Assembly: GCF_900109545.1 (NCBI RefSeq)
Contig: NZ_FOAP01000001.1
Coordinates: 744,001 to 808,000, forward strand
Source: Stigmatella aurantiaca
GTDB taxonomy: Bacteria > Myxococcota > Myxococcia > Myxococcales > Myxococcaceae
Length of the DNA: 64,000 bases
Direction of reading: 5' to 3'
Shown here: piece by piece, positions 1-11,065 of the stretch
Layout of the letters: each line of letters starts with the position of its first letter
Numbering within the stretch: position 1 is the first letter of the stretch
Made by a program: the position numbers and the translations under genes
Notes under the pieces: model-generated
What the model was told of the DNA's origin: nothing
The model's input: only the letters and a program-made list of their open reading frames with translations
Databases searched by the model: none

Positions 1-2
1 TC

Positions 3-2315
<2,313 letters not shown>

Positions 2316-2321
2316 CCCTCC

Positions 2322-2356
2322 GGGGAGGGAAGCTTGAGGTTCAGGCTTCCTTCCCC
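2322..2356 (+). terminator. Candidate intrinsic hairpin terminator after the subtilase
   Basis: A 12-bp stem (2322-2333 with 2345-2356, one G-U pair) with an 11-nt loop starts 7 nt after the subtilase stop. No clear T tract follows, which is common in this GC-rich DNA. Its position argues against a gene starting upstream of about 2450. Confidence 0.4.
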
Positions 2357-2480
2357 CTCGGGGCGGATGCAACAGCTTGGCTTATACAACGAAGCCTCGC
2401 CTCGCGGGGTGAGGGAACCCCTCTTCGTATCCGGCGGGGAAGAGGGCAGAATGCACCCTGCTTTCATTGGAGATTTCGAC

Positions 2481-2993
2481 ATGTTTGGTTCATTCCTGCG
2501 CTGGGTTCGGCTCAACTCGCGCAAAGCGCTCGCGCTCGTGCTTGCCCCTGGCCTGATTGCGCTCGCCTTCGATTCCGCGGTGTCCCACTGGGCGGGAAAG
2601 GACTTCGACAACCGGTGGCAGGCGATCCCGGTGGTGTACGGCCTCGTGGGCTTCCTGCTGCTGACAGCCGTGTGCATCCCGAAGTCCCGGAAGGTGTTCG
2701 TGTGGACGGCGCGGGGCGTGGGGCTCGCGGGCATGCTGGTGGGCCTGATGGGGACCTACATCCATGCCGTGGCGTTCATGGAGGAGCTGGCGGGGGACTA
2801 CTCGGCCGCGAACCTCGAGGGCGCCCTGTCCGTGGCTCCTCCCTTGCTCGCGCCGCTGAGCTTCGTGGGCCTGGGGGCCGCGCTCTTCGCGCTGTCGAGC
2901 GCGAGGATGCTGCTGCGCTTGCGGCTGGGCTCGGTCCGGGCGCCGCAGGCGGGCGCGGAGGGGTCCTCCTCGCTGGCGCAGGAGACGGTGTAG
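2481..2993 (+). CDS. Small integral membrane protein of unknown function
   Basis: I do not recognise the family. The 170-residue product has about four hydrophobic segments: ALALVLAPGLIALAF near residue 15, VVYGLVGFLLLTAVC near 45, GVGLAGMLVGLMGTYIHA near 75, and one near 120 (PLSFVGLGAALFALSSA). The start at 2481 is chosen because GGAG lies 8 nt upstream (2469-2472); an in-frame ATG at 2451 would add ten residues. The frame is open back to 2334, but that stretch overlaps a hairpin. The gene stands alone on the + strand between a protease and a FUSC transporter, and its context says little about role. Confidence 0.75.
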   Translation: MFGSFLRWVRLNSRKALALVLAPGLIALAFDSAVSHWAGKDFDNRWQAIPVVYGLVGFLLLTAVCIPKSRKVFVWTARGVGLAGMLVGLMGTYIHAVAFMEELAGDYSAANLEGALSVAPPLLAPLSFVGLGAALFALSSARMLLRLRLGSVRAPQAGAEGSSSLAQETV

Positions 2994-3055
2994 GCCGCAC
3001 CTCGCGGCGCCTCCAGCGTTGTCCCGGGGCGCGTCTGGCGTCATAACCGCGCCCG

Positions 3056-5248
3056 ATGCTCCGGCGCCTGTGGGAACATCTCAAGGAGGTCGCCCGCTTC
3101 GCCCCGGTGCGTCCGGCGGTGATGGCGGGCCTCCGGGCGGCGATCGCCACCATCCTTCCCGTGGTGGTGGCGGGCGCCTATCACGTGCCGGATGCGCTGT
3201 GGCTCAGCGTGGGGGGCTTCAACACCTCCTTCGCGGACCGGGGCGGCTCCTACCGGCCCCGCGCCTTCAGCATGGGCGCCGGGATGCTCGCCGGAGCGCT
3301 CGCGGCCTTTCTGGGCGGGTGGATCGGCCCGTATCCCCTGGTGGCCATCCCCGCGGCCTTCGTGTGGATCACCGCGTGCTCCTACGCGGGGGTCTTCGGG
3401 GCCGCGGCGACCGTGGTGGGCAACACCACGGCCAGTGTCTTCGTCATCTCCCTGGCCATGCCTTCCCCGGATCCCTCCGAGCTGCTGCTGCGGCCGGGCA
3501 TGGTGGCCCTGGGAGGCCTCTGGGCCATGGTGCTCTCCCTGGTGCTCTGGCCGATCCGGCCCTACCGGCCCGCCCGCGCCGCCGTGTCCCAGTGCTTCCG
3601 GCGCGTGGCGGACTATGCGGCGGCCCTGGGGGGGCTCTCGCGCGGCGGGGCCAGCGCGGCGGCCTGGCAGGCCGTGCTCCTGGGCCACCATGGGCGGATC
3701 CGCGAGGCGCTCGAGGTGGCGGGCAGCACGCTGGCGGCCACCCGCCGGGGCCGGGGCGAGAGCGGCCGGGGCGAGCGGCTCCTGGTCCTGCTCCAGATGG
3801 CGGATGCGCTGTTCCGGACGATGATTGCCCTGGGCGATGAGCTGGAGGGCCTGATGCCGGAGGACCGGGGAATGCCCGGCCGGGAGGAGGTTGGGCGCAC
3901 CCTGGCGGCCTTCGCGGCGACGCTCCAGGCCCTGGCGCGCATCACCGAGACGGAGGGGCGGACGCGCCCCCTGCCCGTGCTGGAGTGGGGCGCGGAGGCC
4001 TTCCGGGCGGCCCTCATGCGGGCCGATACGCTGGGGGAGCCCCGGCCCCTGGATGCCGGGGAGCGGGCGAGGTGTCAGCACGCGGCGCGGCTGCTGGAGC
4101 GGCTGCGCGAGGTGTCGGACGCCGCGGTGCGGATGGCGGCGGGCCTGTCCGGAGAGCGGGTGCCCTCCCGGCGCAGTCCCGTGGCGCAGCGGCCCTCCCT
4201 GCTCGGGCCGCTCCGGGACAACCTCTCGCTGGACTCGGTGGTGCTCCGGCATGCCCTCCGGGTGGGGTTCACCACGGCGCTCGCGGTGGGGCTCTCCACG
4301 CGCTTCGTCCCGAGCCACGGCTACTGGGTGACCATCACCGTGCTGACCATCATGCAGCCCTACACGGGCGCCACCTTCCTCAAGGGGCTGCAGCGGGTGG
4401 CGGGCACCATGGTGGGGGGCATCCTCGCGGCCGCGGTGGCCGCGTGGTTTCACGAGCCCGAGGTCATCCTCGTGCTGGTGTTCCTGACCGCGGCGATCAG
4501 CATCGCGGTCATCCCACTCAACTACGGGCTCTACACCGTCTTCCTCACGATTACCTTCGTGCTGCTGGCCGAGGTGGGAACCGGGGACTGGGGCCTGGCC
4601 CGGGTGCGCATCCTCAATACGCTGATCGGCGGAGCCCTGGCGCTGGCGTGCACCTGGCTCCTGTGGGAGCGGTCCGAGCACGAGCTCTTCCCCAAGCACA
4701 TGGCGGCGGCCCTGAGGGCCCAGCGGGACTACTTCCGGCTCGTCTTCTCCTCCGGCTTCTCCGGGAAGTGGAGCGGGGACGAGGCGCTCTCCGATGCCCA
4801 GCGGAAGATGGGGCTGGAGACGCTCAACGCGGAGGCCTCCTTCCAGCGCCTGCTCTCCGAGCCGCGGCGGCGAACCGAGCCGCTCGAGCCCCTGATGACG
4901 TTGCTGACCTACACGCGGCGCTTTGCCGCCTCGATCGTCTCCATCGCTTCGTCCTTCCAGTACCTCGGGATGGAGGGCACCGGGGACCGCCTGGCGCCCT
5001 TCGTGAGCGCGGCGGAACGGGCCCTGGAGGATCTGGCCGAGGCCGTGGCCACGGGGCGTCCGCCCGCGCCGCTCGTGGACTTCGACGCGTTGCTCGGAGG
5101 GAGCGCCCCTTCACCGGAGGCGGCGGACTCCCTGCTGTGGATCCAGCTCCAGCGCGTCGTGCGCCACCTCTCCATTCTGCACGGTGCGGTCTCGCGCCGG
5201 GGCACCCGGGCTCCCCTCGAGTGCGCGCCCGAGAAGGCGCCTGCGTGA
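3056..5248 (+). CDS. FUSC-family inner-membrane transporter (YccS/aromatic acid exporter type)
   Basis: The 730-residue protein has two repeated hydrophobic halves, the architecture of fusaric-acid-resistance/YccS-type efflux proteins. The first membrane bundle covers about residues 20-175 (VMAGLRAAIATILPVVVAGA, then VVGNTTASVFVISLAM). A long soluble, helical region (about 180-390) follows, then a second bundle (about 395-545) containing the FUSC-typical segment GYWVTITVLTIMQPYTGAT, and a cytoplasmic C-terminal tail rich in helices. Members of this family export aromatic acids and other organic anions across the inner membrane. No partner membrane-fusion gene is adjacent. ATG at 3056 gives a normal family length; the gene faces a convergent oxidase gene 9 nt past its stop. 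Confidence 0.88.
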   Translation: MLRRLWEHLKEVARFAPVRPAVMAGLRAAIATILPVVVAGAYHVPDALWLSVGGFNTSFADRGGSYRPRAFSMGAGMLAGALAAFLGGWIGPYPLVAIPAAFVWITACSYAGVFGAAATVVGNTTASVFVISLAMPSPDPSELLLRPGMVALGGLWAMVLSLVLWPIRPYRPARAAVSQCFRRVADYAAALGGLSRGGASAAAWQAVLLGHHGRIREALEVAGSTLAATRRGRGESGRGERLLVLLQMADALFRTMIALGDELEGLMPEDRGMPGREEVGRTLAAFAATLQALARITETEGRTRPLPVLEWGAEAFRAALMRADTLGEPRPLDAGERARCQHAARLLERLREVSDAAVRMAAGLSGERVPSRRSPVAQRPSLLGPLRDNLSLDSVVLRHALRVGFTTALAVGLSTRFVPSHGYWVTITVLTIMQPYTGATFLKGLQRVAGTMVGGILAAAVAAWFHEPEVILVLVFLTAAISIAVIPLNYGLYTVFLTITFVLLAEVGTGDWGLARVRILNTLIGGALALACTWLLWERSEHELFPKHMAAALRAQRDYFRLVFSSGFSGKWSGDEALSDAQRKMGLETLNAEASFQRLLSEPRRRTEPLEPLMTLLTYTRRFAASIVSIASSFQYLGMEGTGDRLAPFVSAAERALEDLAEAVATGRPPAPLVDFDALLGGSAPSPEAADSLLWIQLQRVVRHLSILHGAVSRRGTRAPLECAPEKAPA

Positions 5249-5257
5249 GACAGACGC

Positions 5258-6202
5258 TTAGCGCCCGGCTTCCACCAGGGCGCACACTTCCTCGGCGCAA
5301 CCCCAGGACAGGGTGACGCCGGCGCCCCCGTGGCCGTAGTTGTGGACCACCCGGCGGTCCGCGCGCTGCTCGGCTTCGAGGCGCACCGAGGGGCGCCCTG
5401 GCCGCAGGCCGATCTTGTGCTCCACGACGTTCAGCGGGGTGCTTTCAGGCAACAGCCGCCGGCAGCGCGCGAGGATGCCCTCGGCCTGCGAGGCACTGGG
5501 TACGAGGGAGTCCACGCCCACCTCGGCTGTTCCTCCCAGGATGCAGTCCGTGGCGCGAGGGATGACGTAGGCCATGCCTCGCGTCTCGCTGTCGTCGAGC
5601 AGGAACTGGCCTGTAGGGGAAGGGGACACGCGCAGCACCTCGCCCCGGATGGGAACGAGCGCCTCATCGCCCACGAGGGCTCGCGCGCCCAGGCCCGTAC
5701 AGTTGACCACGGTGGGTGCCACGCTCCAGGCCTCCTCCAGGGCATGGACTTCGCGCTGGAGCAGGTGGCCGCCCAATGCCCGGAAGCGCTCCTGGAGGAA
5801 GGGCAGGTAGCGCGGCATCTCGATGACAGGAACTTCGAAGGCGTAGCCCTCGGTGTAGCCCGGCGGCAGCTCGCCGGGAGTGGCCCTGCGGAAGCCGGGC
5901 ACGCTGGGGGCCCACCACGGATCTCTCACCGGCTCGGTGAAGACCTCGGTCCCGCGAACCATGTGGACGCCGGTTTCCGGCCGGTCCGCGAGCGTGTGCA
6001 GCACCTCCAGGGTTCGCTGCCCCCACCGCAGGACGCGCTCCTTCGGCGAGGCGAGGTAGGGATACCAGATGGCGGCGGCGACGTCCGACGTGGTGTGGGG
6101 CGACAGCTCACGCGCCCAGAGCTGCACGGCGTGCCCTGCCTCCCGTAAACGGATGGCGCAGGAGAGCCCCGACACACCCCCTCCCAAGACGACGACGCCC
6201 AT
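5258..6202 (-). CDS. FAD-dependent D-amino-acid oxidase family protein
   Basis: The N-terminus MGVVVLGGGVSGLSCAIRL is a Rossmann FAD-binding motif (GxGxxG at residues 7-12). Next comes a DAO-type region containing SDVAAAIWYPYL, which in D-amino-acid oxidases lies at the flavin. The C-terminal VHNYGHGGAGVTLSWG (near residue 290) matches the conserved DAO signature HNYGHGG. At 314 residues it is slightly shorter than typical eukaryotic DAO (about 340). The enzyme would oxidatively deaminate D-amino acids to 2-oxo acids, NH3 and H2O2; the exact substrate cannot be read from sequence, and related proteins act on D-aspartate or glycine. It lies 11 nt downstream of the YgiQ-like gene and is probably co-transcribed with it. 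Confidence 0.9.
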   Translation of the reverse strand: MGVVVLGGGVSGLSCAIRLREAGHAVQLWARELSPHTTSDVAAAIWYPYLASPKERVLRWGQRTLEVLHTLADRPETGVHMVRGTEVFTEPVRDPWWAPSVPGFRRATPGELPPGYTEGYAFEVPVIEMPRYLPFLQERFRALGGHLLQREVHALEEAWSVAPTVVNCTGLGARALVGDEALVPIRGEVLRVSPSPTGQFLLDDSETRGMAYVIPRATDCILGGTAEVGVDSLVPSASQAEGILARCRRLLPESTPLNVVEHKIGLRPGRPSVRLEAEQRADRRVVHNYGHGGAGVTLSWGCAEEVCALVEAGR

Positions 6203-6213
6203 GCCGGACTCCT

Positions 6214-8124
6214 TCAGCGGGCGCGGCGTTCCTCGCGGCGCCGGCGCTCGGCCTCTCCCGCGCTCTCCGGCGGCACCAGGGCCGCGGGCCCCCGGCCGAT
6301 GAGATCCTTGCGCCCCGCGAGCTCCAGCGCCTCCCGGGCCATGGGCCAGTGCTCGGGGTTCCAGTAGAGCAAGAGCGCCTTCTGAAGGCGTTTTTCCCGC
6401 AGGCCCCGGGCCGTGTAGACGGGCTCCATCTTCAGCGGATCAATGCCCGTGTAATACATGGTGGTGGCCACGGCCATGGGCGTGGGGATGAAGTCCTGGA
6501 CCTGGCGGGGCCGCTTGCCGTTCTTCTTCAGCCACAGCGCCAGGTCCACCATGTCCTCCAGCGACGAGCCGGGGTGGCCGCTGATGAAGTAGGGGATGTC
6601 GTACTGCTCCTTGCCCGCCTCCTCGCTGGCACACGCGAACATCGTCTGGAAGCGCTCGAAGCTCTCGATGCCGGGCTTCTTCATCTTCTCCAGCACCCGG
6701 GGGGACACATGCTCGGGGGCCACGGAGAGCTGGCCTCCCACGTGGTGCGCGGCCAGCTCCTTCACGTACTCGGGAGAGCGCTCGGCCAAGTCATACCGCA
6801 CGCCGCTGGCGATGAAGACGTGCTTGATGCCCTCCTCCTGGCGCACCTCACGCATCAGATCGATGAGTGGCCCATGGTCCGTCTGGAGGTTCTCGCAGAC
6901 GCCCGGGTGGACACACGACAGCTTGCGGCACCGCTTCTCGATGTCCTCGCTCTTGCACTTGAGCTTGTACATGTTGGCGGTGGGGCCCCCCAGGTCCGTG
7001 ATGGTGCCCCGGAAGTCGCCCATGCGGCGCAGGGCGCGCACCTCGCGCAGCACGCTCTCGGCGGAGCGGCTCTGGATGACGCGGCCCTCGTGCTCGGTGA
7101 TGGAGCAGAAGGTGCACCCGCCGAAGCAGCCGCGCATCAGCACCACCGAGTGCTTCACCGTCTCGTAAGCCGGGATGCCCTCGTTCTTGTACATGGGGTG
7201 CGGCACGCGGTTGAACGGCAAGTCGTACATCTCGTCCATGGCCACCGGGCTGGGGCCGGTGCCCACCCCGTCCTCCAGGGGCAGCGCGGGCGGATTCATG
7301 AAGATGGCGCGGTTGCCGTGGCGCTGGGCCACGGGGCGCGCGTTGCCCGGGTTGGTCTCCATCTGGAAGTCGCGCGTCATCACCGCGAAGGCGCGCTTGT
7401 CGGCCAGCACCTCCTCGAAGGAGGGGAGGATGACCGTCTTGCGGTCCGCGGCGCGCTTGGCGGGGTCCGCCTCGTGCAGCTTCATCTCCGCGTCGTTGAT
7501 GAGGTACGCGCTGCCGCGCACGTCGCGGATCTGCTCGATGGACTCCCCGCGGTTCATGCGGTCGGCCACCTCCCACACGGGGCGCTCGCCCATGCCGAAG
7601 ATGAGCAGGTCCGCCTTGGCGTCGAAGAGGATGGAGCGGCGCAGCTTGTCGCTCCAGTAGTCGTAGTGCGCGATGCGGCGCAGCGAGGCCTCGATGCCGC
7701 CCAGGATGATGGGCACGTCCGGGTAGGCCTCGCGGCAGCGCTGGCCGTAGACGATGGTGGCCCGGTCCGGGCGGCAGTTCGTCCGGCCGCCGGGGCTGTA
7801 CTGGTCCTCCGAGCGGTTCTTCTTCTGCGCGGTGAGCCGGTTCAGCATGGAGTCGAGGTTGCCGGCCGCCACCCCGAAGAAGAGGCGGGGTTTGCCGAGG
7901 ACCTTGAAGGGCTCGGCCGAGTGCCAGTCAGGCTGGGGGATGATGCCTACCTTGAACCCTCGGCCTTCGAGGAAGCGGGCGATGAGCACGGGGCCGAAGG
8001 CCGGGTGGTCCACATAGGCGTCGCCGCTGACGATGATGATGTCGAGCTGCTCCCAGCCCCGGGCCTGCATGTCGGCGCGGGTGGTGGGCAGGAACGGGTG
8101 GGCGTATCGGGCAGGGAAGGCCAT
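6214..8124 (-). CDS. YgiQ-family radical SAM protein
   Basis: The 636-residue protein carries the radical SAM [4Fe-4S] motif CFGGCTFC (Cys 333, 337, 340). N-terminal to this is the long YgiQ-specific domain, including [10 protein letters not shown] near residue 35 and [10 protein letters not shown] near 141. Further downstream are [15 protein letters not shown] and [10 protein letters not shown], both typical of YgiQ. The C-terminus is basic (REERRAR). The biochemical reaction of YgiQ proteins is not established. It is the first gene of a leftward pair with the D-amino-acid oxidase, and it is divergent from the P450 across a 198-bp spacer. Confidence 0.93.
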   Translation of the reverse strand: MAFPARYAHPFLPTTRADMQARGWEQLDIIIVSGDAYVDHPAFGPVLIARFLEGRGFKVGIIPQPDWHSAEPFKVLGKPRLFFGVAAGNLDSMLNRLTAQKKNRSEDQYSPGGRTNCRPDRATIVYGQRCREAYPDVPIILGGIEASLRRIAHYDYWSDKLRRSILFDAKADLLIFGMGERPVWEVADRMNRGESIEQIRDVRGSAYLINDAEMKLHEADPAKRAADRKTVILPSFEEVLADKRAFAVMTRDFQMETNPGNARPVAQRHGNRAIFMNPPALPLEDGVGTGPSPVAMDEMYDLPFNRVPHPMYKNEGIPAYETVKHSVVLMRGCFGGCTFCSITEHEGRVIQSRSAESVLREVRALRRMGDFRGTITDLGGPTANMYKLKCKSEDIEKRCRKLSCVHPGVCENLQTDHGPLIDLMREVRQEEGIKHVFIASGVRYDLAERSPEYVKELAAHHVGGQLSVAPEHVSPRVLEKMKKPGIESFERFQTMFACASEEAGKEQYDIPYFISGHPGSSLEDMVDLALWLKKNGKRPRQVQDFIPTPMAVATTMYYTGIDPLKMEPVYTARGLREKRLQKALLLYWNPEHWPMAREALELAGRKDLIGRGPAALVPPESAGEAERRRREERRAR

Positions 8125-8250
8125 GGCGTAGGGGTCTCCCCTAGTCGGGAAGGCAGGGGGGAGGCAACTCCCGCTGTAACACGAGGCCTTCCCGGAAGAT
8201 GCCGGGCCACCTCACCCGATGCGGAAAGGACAGCGTCCACTGTCGAGAGG

Positions 8251-8294
8251 GGACGTGCGGCACAAAGCAGACCCGCACGCTTGCAAGCACGTCC
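8251..8294. promoter_or_regulatory. Nested inverted repeats in the ygiQ/P450 divergent spacer
   Basis: An 8-bp perfect inverted repeat GGACGTGC (8251-8258) / GCACGTCC (8287-8294) encloses a second repeat, GTGCGG (8255-8260) / CCGCAC (8273-8278). The 10-bp palindrome GCTTGCAAGC (8279-8288) overlaps its right arm. The cluster ends 28 nt before the P450 start codon, so it could be an operator or a 5'-leader structure. No regulator gene is adjacent. Confidence 0.35.
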
Positions 8295-8322
8295 GGCACT
8301 CCGTCATCATCTGGAGACGAAA

Positions 8323-9708
8323 ATGCCCGCCCCTCTCCCTCCCACGATGCCTGGACGCCCGATTGTAGGCTCCGGCCCGGAGGCGGCCGCCGATCCGCTC
8401 GGGTTTTACACGCGCGCACAGCGCGAGCTCGGCGATGTGGTCCGCTTCCAGGCAATTGCCGGAATCTCCTGGTACATGGTCGCGCACCCGGAAGGGATCG
8501 AGCATGTGCTGCGTTCCCGCCAAAAGAATTATCGCAAGGCCGAGCGTTTCACGGGGCCGGTCAGCGCGCTCGCTGGCAACGGGCTGGTGGTCGCGGAAGG
8601 AGAGTCCTGGCTGCGAAACCGCCGATTGATGCAGCCGGTCTTTCACCGGAAGAGCATCGCGCAGCTCGGCCGCGTGATGGCAAATGCCATCGATGCCGAT
8701 GCGCAGCGGTGGGAGCGCTTGTCGCGGGAAGGCGCTACCGTCGAGCTGAGCCGGGAAATGCTGCGCACCACCCTGCGCATCGTCAGTACGACGCTGTTTT
8801 CCAGCGACATCAGCAGCGAAACGGATCGCATCGGCAATGCGGTAAAAGAAGCGCTGGCATTCGTCGGGCGGCGGACGGCCGCTTCGTTCTCCCTCCCTTT
8901 GTGGGTCCCGACGCCGTCCAACCGCCGCTTTTGGGGCCAGCGGCGGAGCATGGACGAGATGGTCTTCCGCATCATTCGCGAGCGGCGTGCGGCAGCAGGG
9001 CAGGAGCAGATCGGCGATCTGCTCGACATGCTGCTGAGCGCGCAGGATGCGGAAACCGGGGAGCGAATGTCCGACCAGCAGGTGCGCGATGAGGTGTTTA
9101 CGCTGCTCATCGCCGGGCATGAAACCACAGCCGCCTCGCTCAGCTGGGCCTGGATCCTCCTGGGGCGGAACCCTGCCGTGCTGGAGGCACTTCAGGAAGA
9201 GCTCGACCGCGTGCTCGGCGGCCGTACACCGTCCTTCGAGGACCTCCCGAACCTCCCTTACACGGGGGCGGTTTTCGATGAAGTGCTGCGGCTTTATCCA
9301 CCCGCGTGGGGAATGCCGCGAGTGGCTGTCGAGGATGACGAGATCGGCGGATACAGAATCCCGGCCGGAGCGATGATCTTGCTGCCCCAGTGGGTGACGC
9401 AGCGAAATCCGCAGCTGTGGGACGAACCCGAGCGGTTCGACCCGTCACGCTGGCTGGACGGGCGCCGGGCAAAACAGCACGAATTTGCGTGCTTTCCGTT
9501 CGGCGGCGGAGCACGCCAGTGCATCGGGGTTCACTTCGCCCTTACGGAGGCGCAGATGGTGCTGGCGACGCTTGCACAGCGGTTCACGCTGGAGCTGCTG
9601 ACCAACGACCTGGCGGCTGATCCGACATTCGCCCTCAGGCCGCGTGATGAGATGCCGGCGCGCGTGCAGCTTCGGGCATCTACACGTCAGTCGATGAGGG
9701 CGGGATAG
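8323..9708 (+). CDS. Cytochrome P450 monooxygenase
   Basis: The 461-residue product has all hallmarks of a P450: I-helix oxygen-activation motif AGHETT (264-269), K-helix ExxR (E320, R323 in EVLRLYP), and heme-ligand loop FPFGGGARQCIG with Cys400. There is no N-terminal signal or membrane anchor, so it is a soluble bacterial type. No fused reductase is present, so ferredoxin or flavodoxin partners must be encoded elsewhere. The start at 8323 has GGAG 6 nt upstream (8313-8316). Codon choice is looser than in neighbouring genes (ATT, AAT, TAT, CAA and GTA recur), suggesting a different origin. Its 3' end overlaps the convergent hydrolase gene by 22 bp. The substrate is unknown; it is an orphan P450 with no biosynthetic cluster beside it. 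Confidence 0.95.
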   Translation: MPAPLPPTMPGRPIVGSGPEAAADPLGFYTRAQRELGDVVRFQAIAGISWYMVAHPEGIEHVLRSRQKNYRKAERFTGPVSALAGNGLVVAEGESWLRNRRLMQPVFHRKSIAQLGRVMANAIDADAQRWERLSREGATVELSREMLRTTLRIVSTTLFSSDISSETDRIGNAVKEALAFVGRRTAASFSLPLWVPTPSNRRFWGQRRSMDEMVFRIIRERRAAAGQEQIGDLLDMLLSAQDAETGERMSDQQVRDEVFTLLIAGHETTAASLSWAWILLGRNPAVLEALQEELDRVLGGRTPSFEDLPNLPYTGAVFDEVLRLYPPAWGMPRVAVEDDEIGGYRIPAGAMILLPQWVTQRNPQLWDEPERFDPSRWLDGRRAKQHEFACFPFGGGARQCIGVHFALTEAQMVLATLAQRFTLELLTNDLAADPTFALRPRDEMPARVQLRASTRQSMRAG

Positions 9709-10922
9709 ATGAGCTGCCGCAGCTGGGAGCGGATGGGGTAGGCGCTGGAGGGCATCAACTGGGTCATGAACACGACGCTCAGGCCCTCGGCGGGGTCCAC
9801 CCAGAACGCGGTGCTCGCCATGCCGCCCCAGTGGTACTCGCCGGGGCTCGTGAGGGTGCGGTGGGCGACGGGGTCTGTCACGACGCCAAAGCCCAGCCCG
9901 AATCCCACCCCATCGAACCGCGTCTCGGCGAAGAGCGGCCGGCCAAAGGTGGCGAGGTCCGCGCCGCCCGGCAGGTGGTTGCGGGTCATGTACGCCACGG
10001 TCCTCGGGGAGAGCAACCGCACGCCGTCGAGCTCCCCACCGTTCAGCAGCATCCACGTGAAGCGCGTGTAGTCCCGCACCGTCGAGACCAGGCCGCCTCC
10101 GCCTGACAGCCAGGAGGGGCGGCTCAGCGCGGCCTTGCCGATGGCCTCGATGCGCACCGGCGCGGGGCGCCCCGGAGACACGCCGTACAGCGCGGCCATT
10201 CGGGCGTGCTGCTCCGGAGGGCACCCGAAAGCGGTGTCCGTCATCCCCAGGGGCTTGAAGATGCGCTCGGCGAAGAAGGCATCGAGGCTCTGGCCCGAGA
10301 TGACCTCGACGAGCCGTCCCAGCACGTCCGTGGCCACCGAGTAGTTCCACTCCGCGCCGGGCTGGAACGTGAGCGGGAGTTCGGCCCAGGCGCGGACGCA
10401 CGCGGCGAGGTCCATCCCCTCGGGCACGCCGACCTCGAATCCCCGGAGCCGGTAGATCTCATCGGTGACGTTCACCCGGTGGAAGCCATAGGTGAGCCCT
10501 GCGGTATGGGTCAGCAGGTGCCATACGCGGATGGGCTCGATGGCGGGCACGGTGACGGGCTTGGCCGCGTTACCGCCGGTGTACACGCGCGGCGCGGCGA
10601 ACTCGGGCAGCCACCGGCTGACGGGATCCAACAGCTCGAAGGCCCCTTCCTCCCACAGCATCATCGCCGCGACGGAGGTGATGGGCTTCGTCATGGAGTA
10701 GATGCGCCAGACCGTGTCCACGTCGACGGGCCGGTTCGCCTCCTTGTCGGCGAGGCCGTACGAGGTCAGGTGCGCGACCTTGCCGTGCCGGGAGACCATG
10801 ACCTGGCAGCCCGTGAGCCGCCCGTCATCGACGTACCGCCGCAGGTGCGCATCCAGGCGGCGGAGCTGTGCCGCGTTCAGACCGGCTTCGCCCGGTTCCA
10901 CATCGATGCCGAAGGGCGCCAT
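9687..10922 (-). CDS. Serine hydrolase of the beta-lactamase / class C penicillin-binding family
   Basis: The motifs fit a serine beta-lactamase-fold esterase or peptidase. SxxK is SMTK in IYSMTKPITS (near residue 76), the second motif is YSV in EWNYSVATDVLG (near 194), and the third motif is HWGG in YHWGGMAS (near 365). HWGG is common in EstB-like carboxylesterases, where KTG is replaced. No signal peptide is seen, so the protein is probably cytoplasmic. The start is supported by GAGGA about 8 nt upstream. A role in antibiotic resistance should not be assumed: family members include esterases, D-aminopeptidases and lovastatin-type acyltransferases. It overlaps the P450 gene tail to tail by 22 bp. 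Confidence 0.88.
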   Translation of the reverse strand: MAPFGIDVEPGEAGLNAAQLRRLDAHLRRYVDDGRLTGCQVMVSRHGKVAHLTSYGLADKEANRPVDVDTVWRIYSMTKPITSVAAMMLWEEGAFELLDPVSRWLPEFAAPRVYTGGNAAKPVTVPAIEPIRVWHLLTHTAGLTYGFHRVNVTDEIYRLRGFEVGVPEGMDLAACVRAWAELPLTFQPGAEWNYSVATDVLGRLVEVISGQSLDAFFAERIFKPLGMTDTAFGCPPEQHARMAALYGVSPGRPAPVRIEAIGKAALSRPSWLSGGGGLVSTVRDYTRFTWMLLNGGELDGVRLLSPRTVAYMTRNHLPGGADLATFGRPLFAETRFDGVGFGLGFGVVTDPVAHRTLTSPGEYHWGGMASTAFWVDPAEGLSVVFMTQLMPSSAYPIRSQLRQLIYPALID

Positions 10923-11065
10923 GCTGGGAGTCCTCGTGGTGAAGTCCCTCGGACTTACACCGGAACGGAGGAGCTTTCAGCCCGATCCTCTTTTGTTTTT
11001 CGTCCTCACCGGCGACGAGGAAGGCGTCCCACACTGGCGGACGCGCGCCTTCCTCGGCCTGGCAG

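Noticed and set aside
3041-4699. 552-codon minus-strand open frame opposite the FUSC gene
   Set aside because: It consists of His/Gly/Arg-rich shadow sequence, while the + strand encodes a two-bundle membrane protein with FUSC-specific stretches.
6349-8322. In-frame upstream extension of the P450 by 658 codons
   Set aside because: This part is antisense to the YgiQ gene and low in complexity. The P450 has its own ribosome site at 8313-8316 and a normal length from 8323.
9687-10922. Reading the serine hydrolase as an antibiotic-resistance beta-lactamase
   Set aside because: No signal peptide, and HWGG replaces KTG, which fits EstB-like esterases better; resistance is not supported.
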